Positions 27,980-36,117 of a DNA stretch of 64,000 bases are shown piece after piece. The stretch is from the NCBI RefSeq assembly GCF_001575205.1, contig NZ_LSRE01000023.1:1-64000 (forward strand), in the 5' to 3' direction. Under the pieces are notes generated by a model, which made no database searches, was not told where the DNA came from, and was given only the letters and a program-made list of their open reading frames with translations. Every line of letters starts with the position of its first letter. Position 1 is the stretch's first letter. The position numbers and the translations under genes are program-made. Source of the DNA: Tsukamurella pseudospumae (GTDB lineage Bacteria; Actinomycetota; Actinomycetes; Mycobacteriales; Mycobacteriaceae).

Positions 27980-29350
27980 ATGACGGCACGTGCTGCGAGT
28001 GGCAAGGATCTGCGCAAGACGGTCTCCCGAGCGTCGCAGGCGGTGTTCACCCCGGACGGTCGCGATCCGGTCGCGATCATCAGGGAGCAGAACAGCACGC
28101 GGATCCAGGAACTGGTCCCGGTGCGGATCGCGCGGATGCTGCACTCGCCCTTCGCCTTCTACCGCGGCGGCGCCGCGCTCATGGCGCACGACCTCTCCGA
28201 TCAGCCGAACACCGGGGTCACCGTGATGAGCTGCGGCGATGCGCACATCGCCAACTTCGGCCTGTTCGCCTCGCCGGAGCGGAGGCAACTGTTCGACGTC
28301 AACGACTTCGACGAGGCGGGCAACGCACCGTGGGAGTGGGACGTCAAGCGCCTCGCGGGCAGCGTCATGATCTCGGCGCGCGACAACGGGCAGACCGAGG
28401 CGCAGGGACACGACGCGGTCGTGGGCGCCGTCGGCGCCTACCGTGCGACGCTCACCCGGATGACGGCGATGACCGCGCTCGACCGCTACTACGCGTCGGT
28501 CGACGTCGACGAACTCACCGCCCGAGCGGCGGGCGACAAGCCCCTCAAGGAACTCATCGAGCAGACGGCGAAGAAGGCCCGTAAGCGCACCTCGGCCCGC
28601 ATGGTGGAGAAGATCACGGCCACCCGGGAGGACGGCGAGCCGCACATCGTCGCCGACCCTCCCACGCTGGTCCCCGCTCCGGCCAAGCTCGTCGAGGGCT
28701 TCGACGGCGTGTTCGGCCGCTACCTCGATACCCTGCGTCCGGACGCCGCCGCGCTACTCGGCCAGTTCCGGGTGCTCGACTGGGCGCTGCGGGTGGTCGG
28801 CGTGGGCAGCGTCGGCACCCGCTGCTTCATCGTTCTCCTCGGCCGGGACAACCCGGACGGCACCACCGAGAGCCTGTTCCTCCAGGTCAAGGAGGCGAGT
28901 CAGTCGGTCCTGCAGACCTACGGCAAGCTCGGGCCCGCGGTGATGCCGCCCCGGGCACCGTCGAGCGGGGCCCAGGCCTGGCGCGTCGTCGCCGGGCAGC
29001 AGACGCTCCAGGCCCAGTCCGACTCCTTCCTCGGCTACACGCCGACGATCAGCGGCTACGACTTCTACTGGCGCCAGTTCCGCGACATGAAGGGGTCGAT
29101 CGCGCCGGAGCTGCTCACCGTCGACCAGTTCGCGCAGTACGGCCGGGCGTGCGCGGTGGTGCTCGCCCGGGCTCATGCGCAGTCGCCCGGCGCGGCGGCG
29201 GCCTCGGCGTACCTCGGCAAGTCCACGGAGTTCGACGAGGCCGTCGCGCGGTTCGCGGGCGCCTACGCCGACCAGAACGAGAAGGACTACGCCGCAGTCA
29301 AGGCCGCGGTCAAGGCGGGCGTCCTGCCGTGCGCCGACGAGGGCGTGTGA
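27980..29350 (+). CDS. DUF2252 family protein
   Basis: 456 residues from ATG 27980. DUF2252 proteins are common in actinobacteria and show distant protein-kinase/phosphotransferase-like signatures. Visible conserved parts are CGDAHIANFG (position of the HxN catalytic-loop-like motif), DVNDFDEAGNAPWEWDVKRLA, FLQVKEASQSVLQTYGKL and YYWRQ-like DFYWRQFRDMKGS near the C-terminus. Whether they phosphorylate anything is not established. The gene is divergent from the siderophore-interacting protein with a possible iron box between; it is monocistronic, with 67 bp to the next start. Confidence 0.85.
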   Translation: MTARAASGKDLRKTVSRASQAVFTPDGRDPVAIIREQNSTRIQELVPVRIARMLHSPFAFYRGGAALMAHDLSDQPNTGVTVMSCGDAHIANFGLFASPERRQLFDVNDFDEAGNAPWEWDVKRLAGSVMISARDNGQTEAQGHDAVVGAVGAYRATLTRMTAMTALDRYYASVDVDELTARAAGDKPLKELIEQTAKKARKRTSARMVEKITATREDGEPHIVADPPTLVPAPAKLVEGFDGVFGRYLDTLRPDAAALLGQFRVLDWALRVVGVGSVGTRCFIVLLGRDNPDGTTESLFLQVKEASQSVLQTYGKLGPAVMPPRAPSSGAQAWRVVAGQQTLQAQSDSFLGYTPTISGYDFYWRQFRDMKGSIAPELLTVDQFAQYGRACAVVLARAHAQSPGAAAASAYLGKSTEFDEAVARFAGAYADQNEKDYAAVKAAVKAGVLPCADEGV

Positions 29351-29417
29351 ACTCTTAGCGCGACCTTGACGGCGCCGGACCTTCCGCCCGTGCCGCGGCC
29401 CGCGTAGACCGGTAGGC

Positions 29418-29984
29418 GTGACTCTGATGGAGGTTCTGCCCTCACTCGCCCGCGCCGGCATCGCCCGGTCCTTCGACCCCACGATCTGGCCCGACGGCAC
29501 CGCGATGGACGGCGACGAGGTGCTCATAGCCGGCACCCCGGCGACCCTGCTGGCGGGCGGCGGACCGTCGGGCCACCCCGTGGTGGTCGTGCGGATCGCG
29601 CGCCTGGTGCGCTCGGGCCCGGTCGTCCTGTGCGAGATCGACGGTGCCGTCCCCGCGCACGCCGAGCTCGCCGACGTCGCATGGCCCGGGGCCCGGCTCG
29701 CCGGCGCGCGGATGCGCCAACTGCTGGTCCGCGGGGCCGACGGTGCCCGGCTCGCCGCCCGCGTCGAGGTGCCGGTCGAGGTGCCGGTCGATGCGCTCAT
29801 CGCGCTCGCGCTGCGGATGCCGCGGGGCGTCCGGACGCCAGATCTTCGCGCAGGGTGCGTGCAATGCGATGGAGGCGTCGGCCACGAGAGTTGGACCCAG
29901 GGGAAGTTCAACGATCCGAGGAGCAACGATGACCGCCGCTACCGCGACACCGGAGTACACCGAAGCCTGGAACGACTGGCATGA
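29418..29984 (+). CDS. Hypothetical protein; C-terminal ~45 residues doubtful
   Basis: A 188-codon frame starting GTG. Residues 1-138 have normal high third-position GC and read like a compact soluble protein (AGTPATLLAGGGPSGHPVVVV, VEVPVEVPVDALIALALRM). After about nucleotide 29838 the codons become atypical (CCA GAT CTT, GCA, CAA, AGT) and the frame runs 56 bases into the DUF1684 gene. This suggests either that the true end was lost by a small frameshift near 29835 or that the tail is an unselected read-through. No family was recognised. The gene precedes the DUF1684 gene in the same direction. Confidence 0.5.
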   Translation: MTLMEVLPSLARAGIARSFDPTIWPDGTAMDGDEVLIAGTPATLLAGGGPSGHPVVVVRIARLVRSGPVVLCEIDGAVPAHAELADVAWPGARLAGARMRQLLVRGADGARLAARVEVPVEVPVDALIALALRMPRGVRTPDLRAGCVQCDGGVGHESWTQGKFNDPRSNDDRRYRDTGVHRSLERLA

Positions 29985-30732
29985 GCAGCGCGAGCGCGAG
30001 CTCGCGGCGCCGAACGGCTGGCTGTCGATCACACGGCTCGAACGACTCGGCTCGGAACCGGAGCAGTTCGACGGGATCCCGGGCCGATGGCACCACGACG
30101 GGGTTGCCGCGTACGTGACCGCCGAGCCCGGCGACGACATCGCGGTCCAGGGCACCCGCCGATTCGAATCGGGCCCTGTCGCCGCCGGTGAGCTCGTCGC
30201 CGCCGGCGACGTCGAGATCGAGGTGGTGCACCGCGGCCACGGGTACCTGATCCGCGTGCACGACCCGAGCGCCTCGACGGTGCGCGACTTCCGCGGGGTG
30301 CCCGCGTTCGCGCCGGACCCCGCGTGGGTACTGACCGGACGGTTCGAGCCCTACGCCGCGCCGCGGTCGGTCACCGTCGGGGCGGTCGCCGAGGGGCTCG
30401 AGCACGTCTACCTCACCCCGGGCGAGATCGTGGTCGAGCGCGACGGGGCCGAGCACCGCCTGATCGCCTTCAACGGCAAGGCGGGCGGGCTGCAGGTGTT
30501 GTTCACCGACGAGACCTCGGGGGTGTCGACCTACGCCGCGAACCGCAGCGTGTCGGTCCCGCTGGACGCCCGCGCACTCGTCGAGGGCGGACCCGTGACC
30601 GTCGATCTGAATCGCGCGGTGAACCTGCCATGCGCGTTCATCGACTTCGCGACCTGCCCGTTGCCGCCCGCCGCGAACCGTCTGCCCTTCGCTGTGACGG
30701 CGGGGGAGAAGATCCCCCACGAGCGGCGCTGA
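29929..30732 (+). CDS. DUF1684 family protein
   Basis: 267 residues from ATG 29929, with GAGGAG just upstream. It has the DUF1684 layout: an N-terminal WNDWHEQRERELAAPNGWLS helix-loop, then mostly beta strands, and the conserved C-terminal block VDLNRAVNLPCAFIDFATC followed by PLPPAANRLPFAVTAGEK. No signal peptide is present, so it is cytoplasmic. Members are widespread but uncharacterised; conserved Asp/Cys near the end suggest an enzyme but the reaction is unknown. It is followed 35 bp later by the PtpB-like phosphatase on the same strand. Confidence 0.85.
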   Translation: MTAATATPEYTEAWNDWHEQRERELAAPNGWLSITRLERLGSEPEQFDGIPGRWHHDGVAAYVTAEPGDDIAVQGTRRFESGPVAAGELVAAGDVEIEVVHRGHGYLIRVHDPSASTVRDFRGVPAFAPDPAWVLTGRFEPYAAPRSVTVGAVAEGLEHVYLTPGEIVVERDGAEHRLIAFNGKAGGLQVLFTDETSGVSTYAANRSVSVPLDARALVEGGPVTVDLNRAVNLPCAFIDFATCPLPPAANRLPFAVTAGEKIPHERR

Positions 30733-30766
30733 CGGGTCGGCCGGCGCGGTCGATTACGCTCGGTGC

Positions 30767-31501
30767 GTGGACAATTTCCGCGATGTGGCAGGGCCGGACG
30801 GATACGCGGCCGAGGGTGGGCGCATGCGGCGCGGGGTGCTCTATCGCTCCAACGCCCTCGACGCCGCGTCGATCGATGCCGAGCGGCTCGCGGCGGCGGG
30901 CCTGACGGGCGTGTTCGACCTGCGGATGACGGTCGAGGTCACGCCGAAGCCCGACGTGGTGCCCGACGGTGCGCGGTACGTCCGGTTCAACGTGATCGGC
31001 GACGAGGTCGAGCTCGGTGCCCTGGACCCGAAGTCGCTCAAGGACGCCGACGGTGCCCGAGGCATGCTCACCGACGTCTATCGGATGTTCGTCACCGAGG
31101 ACAACGCCCGCGAGCAGTTCTCCGGCCTGGTGCGGGCGATCGCGGAGGATCCCGGCGCGCAGGTCTTCCACTGCAGCGCGGGAAAGGACCGGACGGGATG
31201 GGCCGCGGCGATCGCGCAGCGCCTGGTCGGGGTGTCGGCGGACGACGTGATGGCCGACTACCTGCTCACGAACGAGTACTCGGCGGCGACGATCGAGAAG
31301 ATCGCCGCGGGCGCCACCGCGGAGCGCGGCGCGGCGGTGGGCGAGGCGGCGCGGGTGCTGGCAGGTGTGTTCCCCGAGGCTCTCGAGGCGGCCTTCGCCG
31401 AGGCGGACGCGCGGTACGGCGGGTTCGACGGCTACGTGCGCGACGGCCTGGGGCTGGACGGCGGCGTCATCGAGCGGCTGCGCGCGAAGCTGGTGGTTTA
31501 G
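30767..31501 (+). CDS. Tyrosine-protein phosphatase, MptpB-like
   Basis: 244 residues, GTG start. The protein begins NFRDVAGPDGYAAEGGRMRRGVLYRSNAL, the family N-terminus. The phosphatase loop is HCSAGKDRTGW (Cys-x5-Arg with Lys and Asp as in MptpB, which also acts on phosphoinositides). The helical lid region YLLTNEYSAATIEKIA follows. M. tuberculosis PtpB is a secreted virulence factor without a signal peptide; here a cytoplasmic or secreted role cannot be told apart. It is convergent with the next gene: the two stop codons overlap by four bases. Confidence 0.9.
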   Translation: MDNFRDVAGPDGYAAEGGRMRRGVLYRSNALDAASIDAERLAAAGLTGVFDLRMTVEVTPKPDVVPDGARYVRFNVIGDEVELGALDPKSLKDADGARGMLTDVYRMFVTEDNAREQFSGLVRAIAEDPGAQVFHCSAGKDRTGWAAAIAQRLVGVSADDVMADYLLTNEYSAATIEKIAAGATAERGAAVGEAARVLAGVFPEALEAAFAEADARYGGFDGYVRDGLGLDGGVIERLRAKLVV

Positions 31502-31956
31502 CCCGTCTTCGTGCCCTGCGTCGAGAACCGGCCGTCGTCCTGCTTGAAGCCGACGGAGTCGATGGAGCACTCGAGGCCGCCGTCGCGGATCGAGGTGCAG
31601 GACGCGCCGTGCACCGACAGGCGTGCACCCTCGGGCAACATGCGGGGGCGATCCTGTGAGGTCATCCGGTCCAGATAGCGCCAGCCGCGGGCGGTGATCT
31701 CGATGGCCTCGGGTCGCACACTGCGCCCCTTGACGGTGATCCGGGTGCCTGCGGGGGCGGAGATTCCGCACCGCACGGTGGTGGGATCGGCGGAGACGGT
31801 GCACATGCGCTTGCCGCCGTCGTAGCGGTAGACGAAGGCGTAGTCGCCGCCGTCGGTGCGGTACCGATCCGCGTCGACCGCCGGTTCGGCGAGAGCGGGC
31901 GTCGCGACGGCGACCGACCCCACGACGGCCGCCAGCACGAGTAGTCCACGCCTCAT
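31498..31956 (-). CDS. Small secreted protein of unknown function
   Basis: 152 residues. A classical signal peptide (MRRGLLVLAAVVGSVAVATPALA, cleavage after about residue 23) leads a mature domain of ~130 residues with four cysteines (KRMCTVS, TTVRCGIS, GASCTS, LECSID), likely forming two disulphides in the cell envelope. Composition suggests a beta-rich fold. No family is recognised. It lies between the PtpB-like gene (convergent, 4-bp overlap) and tRNA-Pro (divergent, 107 bp). Confidence 0.78.
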   Translation of the reverse strand: MRRGLLVLAAVVGSVAVATPALAEPAVDADRYRTDGGDYAFVYRYDGGKRMCTVSADPTTVRCGISAPAGTRITVKGRSVRPEAIEITARGWRYLDRMTSQDRPRMLPEGARLSVHGASCTSIRDGGLECSIDSVGFKQDDGRFSTQGTKTG

Positions 31957-32063
31957 GCGGTCGACTGTAGCGCGGATTCACCGGCCGTCGGGGGCGCGGT
32001 GCTGGCGATTTCTTGTCCGAGTGACGCATGGGGTACTCTCTGACAGCACGCAAGAGCGGGCCA

Positions 32064-32137
<74 letters not shown>

Positions 32138-32140
32138 CCG

Positions 32141-32175
32141 AGAAGTCCCGAGACACACGATGTCTCGGGACTTCT
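32141..32175 (+). terminator. Perfect 15-bp hairpin terminator after tRNA-Pro
   Basis: AGAAGTCCCGAGACA (32141-32155) is the exact complement of TGTCTCGGGACTTCT (32161-32175) with a 5-nt loop, followed by TGCGTTCC. It begins four bases after the tRNA, so it ends that transcript. Confidence 0.85.
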
Positions 32176-32213
32176 TGCGTTCCCGAGGTGGATGGAATCG
32201 GTCGGCGATCCGC

Positions 32214-32915
32214 ATGGTTGCTTCGGACATGGGCGATGACGCGCACAAGCACGCACACTGGGTCTACGCGCATCCGCGGGCGGGGTCGCTGAACGCGGCA
32301 CTGCGGGATGCCGGCGTCGAGCGGCTGCGGCGGGACGGCTGGACCGTCGACGTCGCGGACCTCTACGCCGAGCGGTTCGATCCGATCCTGGTCGAGGAGG
32401 GTGGTGCCGACGTCTGCTCCGCTCAGCGGCGGCTTGTCTCCGCCGACCTGGTCGTGCTGCAGTTCCCGCTCTGGTGGTACGGCCCGCCGGCGATGCTCAA
32501 GGGATGGATCGACCGGGTCTTCGAGCGCGGATTCGCCTACGACGTGCCCGATCCGACCACGGGACGGAACCGCAAGTACGGTGACGGCGGCCTCGCCGGG
32601 CGCCGTGCTCTAGCCGTCGTCACCGCCGGCGACAGGCCCGGCTCGATCTCGCCGCGTGGGATCAGTGGCGACGTCGAGGACGTCCTTTGGCCGCTGCTGC
32701 ACGGCACCTTCTGGTACTCGGGTATGGAAGCCCTGGAGCCGCACCTGGTCACGAACGTGCACGGCATCGACGCCGGCGGTGTCCGGCGGCTCGGCGAAGA
32801 TCTGGCGGAACGGCTCGGCACCGTCGGGACCGAGAACCCGATACCGTACCTGCCCATGACCGACGAGTACTACGACCACTCGATCGCCCTGCGCCGCACG
32901 TCTCGCCGGGGCTGA
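32214..32915 (+). CDS. NAD(P)H quinone reductase, flavodoxin-like fold
   Basis: 233 residues from ATG 32214, or 228 from ATG 32229; neither has a strong ribosome-binding site, and the conserved fold starts at HWVYAHPRAGSLNAAL, eight residues after the second. It belongs to the NQO/MdaB group of FMN/FAD quinone oxidoreductases: the phosphate-binding HPRxGSLN loop, FPLWWYGPPAMLKGWIDRVFERGFAY and the GGLAGRRALAVVTAGD strand are diagnostic. It probably does two-electron reduction of quinones in the cytoplasm. The preceding hairpin terminator means the gene must have its own promoter between 32176 and 32213, possibly giving a very short leader. Confidence 0.87.
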   Translation: MVASDMGDDAHKHAHWVYAHPRAGSLNAALRDAGVERLRRDGWTVDVADLYAERFDPILVEEGGADVCSAQRRLVSADLVVLQFPLWWYGPPAMLKGWIDRVFERGFAYDVPDPTTGRNRKYGDGGLAGRRALAVVTAGDRPGSISPRGISGDVEDVLWPLLHGTFWYSGMEALEPHLVTNVHGIDAGGVRRLGEDLAERLGTVGTENPIPYLPMTDEYYDHSIALRRTSRRG

Positions 32916-32987
32916 CGGGCGGTGCAGCTCATCGTCGGCGGCAGGCATGATGATTCGCCGGAGGGTGGCGACGAGGAGGGGAGTCCG

Positions 32988-33572
32988 ATGCGTGAGAAGG
33001 GTCTGATTCGCCGGGGCACGCCCGCGTCGCGGGCGGTCACCGAGCGGACGCAGGTGGTCATGGAGCTCACCTCCGAGCTCAATCGCCTCCGGCACGGCGA
33101 CCTCGAGGCGCGGCGGGAGTTGCTCAGTCGGATACTCGGGCGTCCCGCGCCCGCGACGCTCACCGTGTACCCGCCGTTCTACTGCGACCACGGGCTCGGA
33201 CTGGAGTTCGGCGAGCGCGTCTTCGTGAACCAGAACTGCTCGTTCTACGACATCGGCGGCATCCGCATCGGCGACCGCACCATGATCGGCCCCGGCGTCA
33301 CGCTGACGACTGCGGGACACCCCGTCGACCCCACCGGCAGGTTCGACGGGATCACGACCGCACCGATCGACATCGGGCCGAACGTCTGGATCGGCGCGAA
33401 CGCGACGGTGGTGCCGGGGGTGCGGATCGGTGAGGGGTCCGTCGTGGCTGCGGGCGCGCTCGTGACGAGGGACGTTCCGGCCAATTGTGTTGTCAGTAGC
33501 GCCGGTCACGTCGAACGCCGGACGCTTGCCCCCGCAGCGCCCCCTCCAGGGCCGAACGGGCCGAGGAGCTGA
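32988..33572 (+). CDS. Sugar O-acetyltransferase (maltose/galactoside acetyltransferase family)
   Basis: 194 residues. ATG 32988 is chosen because GAGGAGGGGAG lies directly upstream; an earlier in-frame start would have no such site. The left-handed beta-helix is built of hexapeptides (IGGIRIGDRTMIGPGVTL, APIDIGPNVWIGANATVVPGVRIGEGS). The catalytic His is in TTAGHPVD and acetyl-CoA contacts are in GSVVAAGALVTRDVP. It transfers acetyl groups to a sugar or NodL-like substrate; the exact acceptor is not evident. The gene is convergent with the LysR gene, and their 3' ends overlap by 80 bp. Confidence 0.87.
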   Translation: MREKGLIRRGTPASRAVTERTQVVMELTSELNRLRHGDLEARRELLSRILGRPAPATLTVYPPFYCDHGLGLEFGERVFVNQNCSFYDIGGIRIGDRTMIGPGVTLTTAGHPVDPTGRFDGITTAPIDIGPNVWIGANATVVPGVRIGEGSVVAAGALVTRDVPANCVVSSAGHVERRTLAPAAPPPGPNGPRS

Positions 33573-34407
33573 CCGACGGCGCGGTGACCAGGAAGATCCG
33601 GCGCTCGAAGGTGTTGTCCTCCAGATCGATCGCCGAAATCTCATCGAGGTGGCCCGGAAGCGCGAGTTCCGGCACCAGAGCGACGCCGAATCCGGCGGCG
33701 ACGTAGGCCGCGACCACGGCGTAGTCGTCGCTGCGGATGGCGATCCGGGGCTCGAACCCCGCCGCCGCCGCGGCGCGGGCCAGTGCGGCATCCACGGGGT
33801 CGGTGGCTGCTGCGCCCGCGACCCAATTCTCCTGGGCGAGCTCTTCGAGTCGGACTCCGCTGCGGCCGGCGAGGGGGTGCGCGGAGGGCGCGATCACCGA
33901 GAGTCGTTCGCTCAGAACCGGGGTCATCAGGAAACCGTGAGGCAGGCTCGTCGGGTGTACGGGCGAGGCGTACACGATCGCCGCGTCCAGCCGGAGGGCG
34001 ACGACGGCGTCCAGGAGCGGATCGAGCTCGGCCTCCATCACGGCGGGCTCGTAACCCGCTCCCTGCAGCGCGCGCACCACCCGGGGGAGCAGGCGGGCGC
34101 CCGCGGACGGGAAGACGCCGATCGCGATGCGGCGGCGGTCGGTGGCGATCAGCTCGCTCACCTCCTGAACCGCACGGTCGGACCGGTCGAGGATGGCGAT
34201 CGCATGCGGGAGCATCGCCGCGCCGACCGCGGTGAGCCGCGTCCCGTCGGTTCCGCTCGTGACGACCTCGGCGTTCAGGAGGCGGCCGAGGGCGCGCAGG
34301 TGATGAGTCACAGTGGGCTGGCTCCACTGCAGCGCGGCCGCAGCGCGGAGCACGGATCCGTGCTCCGCGACCGCGCGTAGAGCGCGGAGTTGTCGGAGAT
34401 CGAGCAT
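33493..34407 (-). CDS. LysR-family transcriptional regulator
   Basis: 304 residues from ATG 34407. The N-terminal winged helix reads MLDLRQLRALRAVAEHGSVLRAAAALQWSQPTVTHHLRAL-like, divided here as LRQLRALRAVAEHGSVLRAA and ALQWSQPTVTHHLRALGRLL. The rest is the periplasmic-binding-like effector domain (RRIAIGVFPSAGARLLPRVV, PHGFLMTPVLSERLSVIAP). It is divergent from the decarboxylase gene with 78 bp between starts, the classic LysR arrangement. It probably controls the decarboxylase-permease-stress protein cluster; the effector may be an amino acid. Its last 27 codons overlap the acetyltransferase gene antisense. Confidence 0.88.
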   Translation of the reverse strand: MLDLRQLRALRAVAEHGSVLRAAAALQWSQPTVTHHLRALGRLLNAEVVTSGTDGTRLTAVGAAMLPHAIAILDRSDRAVQEVSELIATDRRRIAIGVFPSAGARLLPRVVRALQGAGYEPAVMEAELDPLLDAVVALRLDAAIVYASPVHPTSLPHGFLMTPVLSERLSVIAPSAHPLAGRSGVRLEELAQENWVAGAAATDPVDAALARAAAAAGFEPRIAIRSDDYAVVAAYVAAGFGVALVPELALPGHLDEISAIDLEDNTFERRIFLVTAPSVSSSARSALEGALRGQASGVRRDRRY

Positions 34408-34485
34408 GGTGGCTCCATATCCAGTCTTGAGCAATGAAGAAATGTCTCTATTCCGTATGATAGGGGTCACTACCAGTATCGACGT
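34408..34485. promoter_or_regulatory. LysR-decarboxylase divergent promoter
   Basis: The 78-bp region is markedly AT-richer than its surroundings. CTAT (34448-34451) and ATAG (34460-34463) form a CTAT-N8-ATAG dyad in the middle, a candidate LysR site. The decarboxylase start codon has no Shine-Dalgarno sequence, so a leaderless or very short-leader transcript is possible. Confidence 0.45.
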
Positions 34486-35991
34486 ATGACCTCGACCACT
34501 CCGTATGCCGACGCGGTCCGCCGGTTCGCCGAGCGCGACCTCCAGCGGCTCAACGTCCCGGGCCACAGCGCCGATCCCGCTGCGGCGCCCCTGCTCGTCG
34601 AGTACTTCGGCGCCGATGTGCTGCGCCGCGACATCGAGCCCCTCCTCGACGGCATCGACAAGGGCGAGACGAACCCGCTCGAGGCGGCGCGGGCGGCCGC
34701 GGCCCGCGCCTGGGGTGCCCGACGGACCTGGTTCCTCACGAACGGCGCGTCCGAGGCCAACCGCATGGCGGCCCTCGCGCTCTCCGCCTTCCGCACTCCC
34801 GACGGCGTGGTGGTGGCGCAACGCAGCGCGCACTCCAGCTTCTTCGACGGCATCATCCTCGGCGGGCTCGATCCCCGGTTCGTCCATCCGACGATCGACG
34901 AGCAGCACGGCATCAACCACGGCGTCACCCCGGAGAGTGTGCAAGAGGCGCTGCGTGCCGGGGATGCGAAGGCCGCGTACATCATCAGCCCCAGCTACTT
35001 CGGCGCCGTCGCGGACGTCGAGGGTATAGCGGCGGTGTGTCACGAGGCCGGCGTCCCGCTCGTGGTGGACGCGGCCTGGGCGGCGCACTTCGGCTTCCAC
35101 CCCGACCTGCCGGCCAACCCGCTGGCGCTCGGCGCCGACCTCGTCGTGTCGTCGACGCACAAGATGGGCGGCAGCCTCACCCAGTCGGCGATGCTCCACC
35201 TCGGCGACGGGGAGTTCGCGGACGAACTCGATCCGCTGATCGACCGAGCGTTCATGTTCACCCAGTCCACGAGTGCCAGCTCGTTGCTGCTGGCGTCGCT
35301 GGACCTCGCCCGCGCCACACTCGAGGACGGCCACGAGCGGATCTCCGCATCGCTCGCCGCGGCGGAGGAGCTCCGATCGGCGGTCCGGGCCACCGGTCGC
35401 TTCCCGATCGTCAGCGACGGCTTCGGCGCCTTCCCGGACATCGTCGGCCACGACCCGCTGCGCGTCTCGATCGACGTGGGCGCGGCGGGGCTCGACGGGC
35501 ACGCGGTCCGGGAGGAGCTCCTTCGGAGCTACGGCATCATGACGGAGATCTCCACCGGCTCGTGCATCGTGGTCTTCGTCGGACCGGGCACGACCCCGGA
35601 CACGGCTCGGTTCGTGGCGGCTCTGCAGGCGCTGCGGCCGGTCGGCGACCTCGCCGCGCGCGAGCAGGGCGGCCCCGTCGCACTGCCCAAGCCGGGCGAC
35701 GCGGTGATGCGGCCGCGCGACGCGGCCTTCGCCCACACCGAGATCGTGTCCGCCGCCGAGGCCGCCGGCCGCGTGTCCGCGGACTCGTTGGCCGCCTACC
35801 CGCCCGGCATCCCGAACGTCCTCCCCGGCGAGGTCCTCACGGCCGAGACGATCTCCTTTCTCCGCGGCATCGCGGCGATGCCCGGCGGCTACGTCCGCGG
35901 CGCGGTCGACGGCGCGGTGGACGGCGTCCGCGTCGTGGTCGAAGGGGCGGACCGGGCACCGTCGGGAACGACGGAGGTGATTCCGTCCTGA
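34486..35991 (+). CDS. PLP-dependent Orn/Lys/Arg decarboxylase-family protein
   Basis: 501 residues from ATG 34486. Fold type I decarboxylase of the short (YaaO/SpeA-like) group without an N-terminal wing domain. Visible are RLNVPGHS (substrate-pocket His), FLTNGASEANRMAAL, the HSSFFDGIILGG loop and PLP Lys226 in SSTHKMGGSLTQS with DAAWAAHFGFHP upstream. The C-terminal domain contains RPRDAAFAHTEIVSAAEAAGR-type conserved residues and PPGIPNVLPGE. The reaction is likely decarboxylation of a basic amino acid to a polyamine precursor, consuming a proton. With the adjacent permease it suggests amino-acid/amine exchange or polyamine synthesis. Substrate is not assignable. Confidence 0.88.
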   Translation: MTSTTPYADAVRRFAERDLQRLNVPGHSADPAAAPLLVEYFGADVLRRDIEPLLDGIDKGETNPLEAARAAAARAWGARRTWFLTNGASEANRMAALALSAFRTPDGVVVAQRSAHSSFFDGIILGGLDPRFVHPTIDEQHGINHGVTPESVQEALRAGDAKAAYIISPSYFGAVADVEGIAAVCHEAGVPLVVDAAWAAHFGFHPDLPANPLALGADLVVSSTHKMGGSLTQSAMLHLGDGEFADELDPLIDRAFMFTQSTSASSLLLASLDLARATLEDGHERISASLAAAEELRSAVRATGRFPIVSDGFGAFPDIVGHDPLRVSIDVGAAGLDGHAVREELLRSYGIMTEISTGSCIVVFVGPGTTPDTARFVAALQALRPVGDLAAREQGGPVALPKPGDAVMRPRDAAFAHTEIVSAAEAAGRVSADSLAAYPPGIPNVLPGEVLTAETISFLRGIAAMPGGYVRGAVDGAVDGVRVVVEGADRAPSGTTEVIPS

Positions 35992-36117
35992 GAACACCGC
36001 GTCCGGGGGTAGCTTGTGTGCACCCGACGACGCGAAGAGCGTGCCGGATCACCGGTCCGGTTGCAGTCCCCAGGCGATACGCCGCAGGCCGTCGCCCACT
36101 GAAGAACGGGTAGCACA
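35992..36117 (+). promoter_or_regulatory. Structured leader before the amino-acid permease
   Basis: The 126-nt gap can form at least three helices: GCGTC with GACGC, CCGGA with TCCGG (around 36042-36058) and GGCGA with TCGCC (around 36073-36097). The stretch CCCACTGAAGAACGGG lies near the start codon. It matches no riboswitch class that I recognise (guanidine, lysine, cobalamin and glycine were considered). It may simply be an intercistronic hairpin set. Confidence 0.35.

Noticed and set aside
35992-36117. Cobalamin or guanidine riboswitch before the permease
   Set aside because: CCCACTG...CGGG is only a partial resemblance; the remaining conserved elements of either class are absent.
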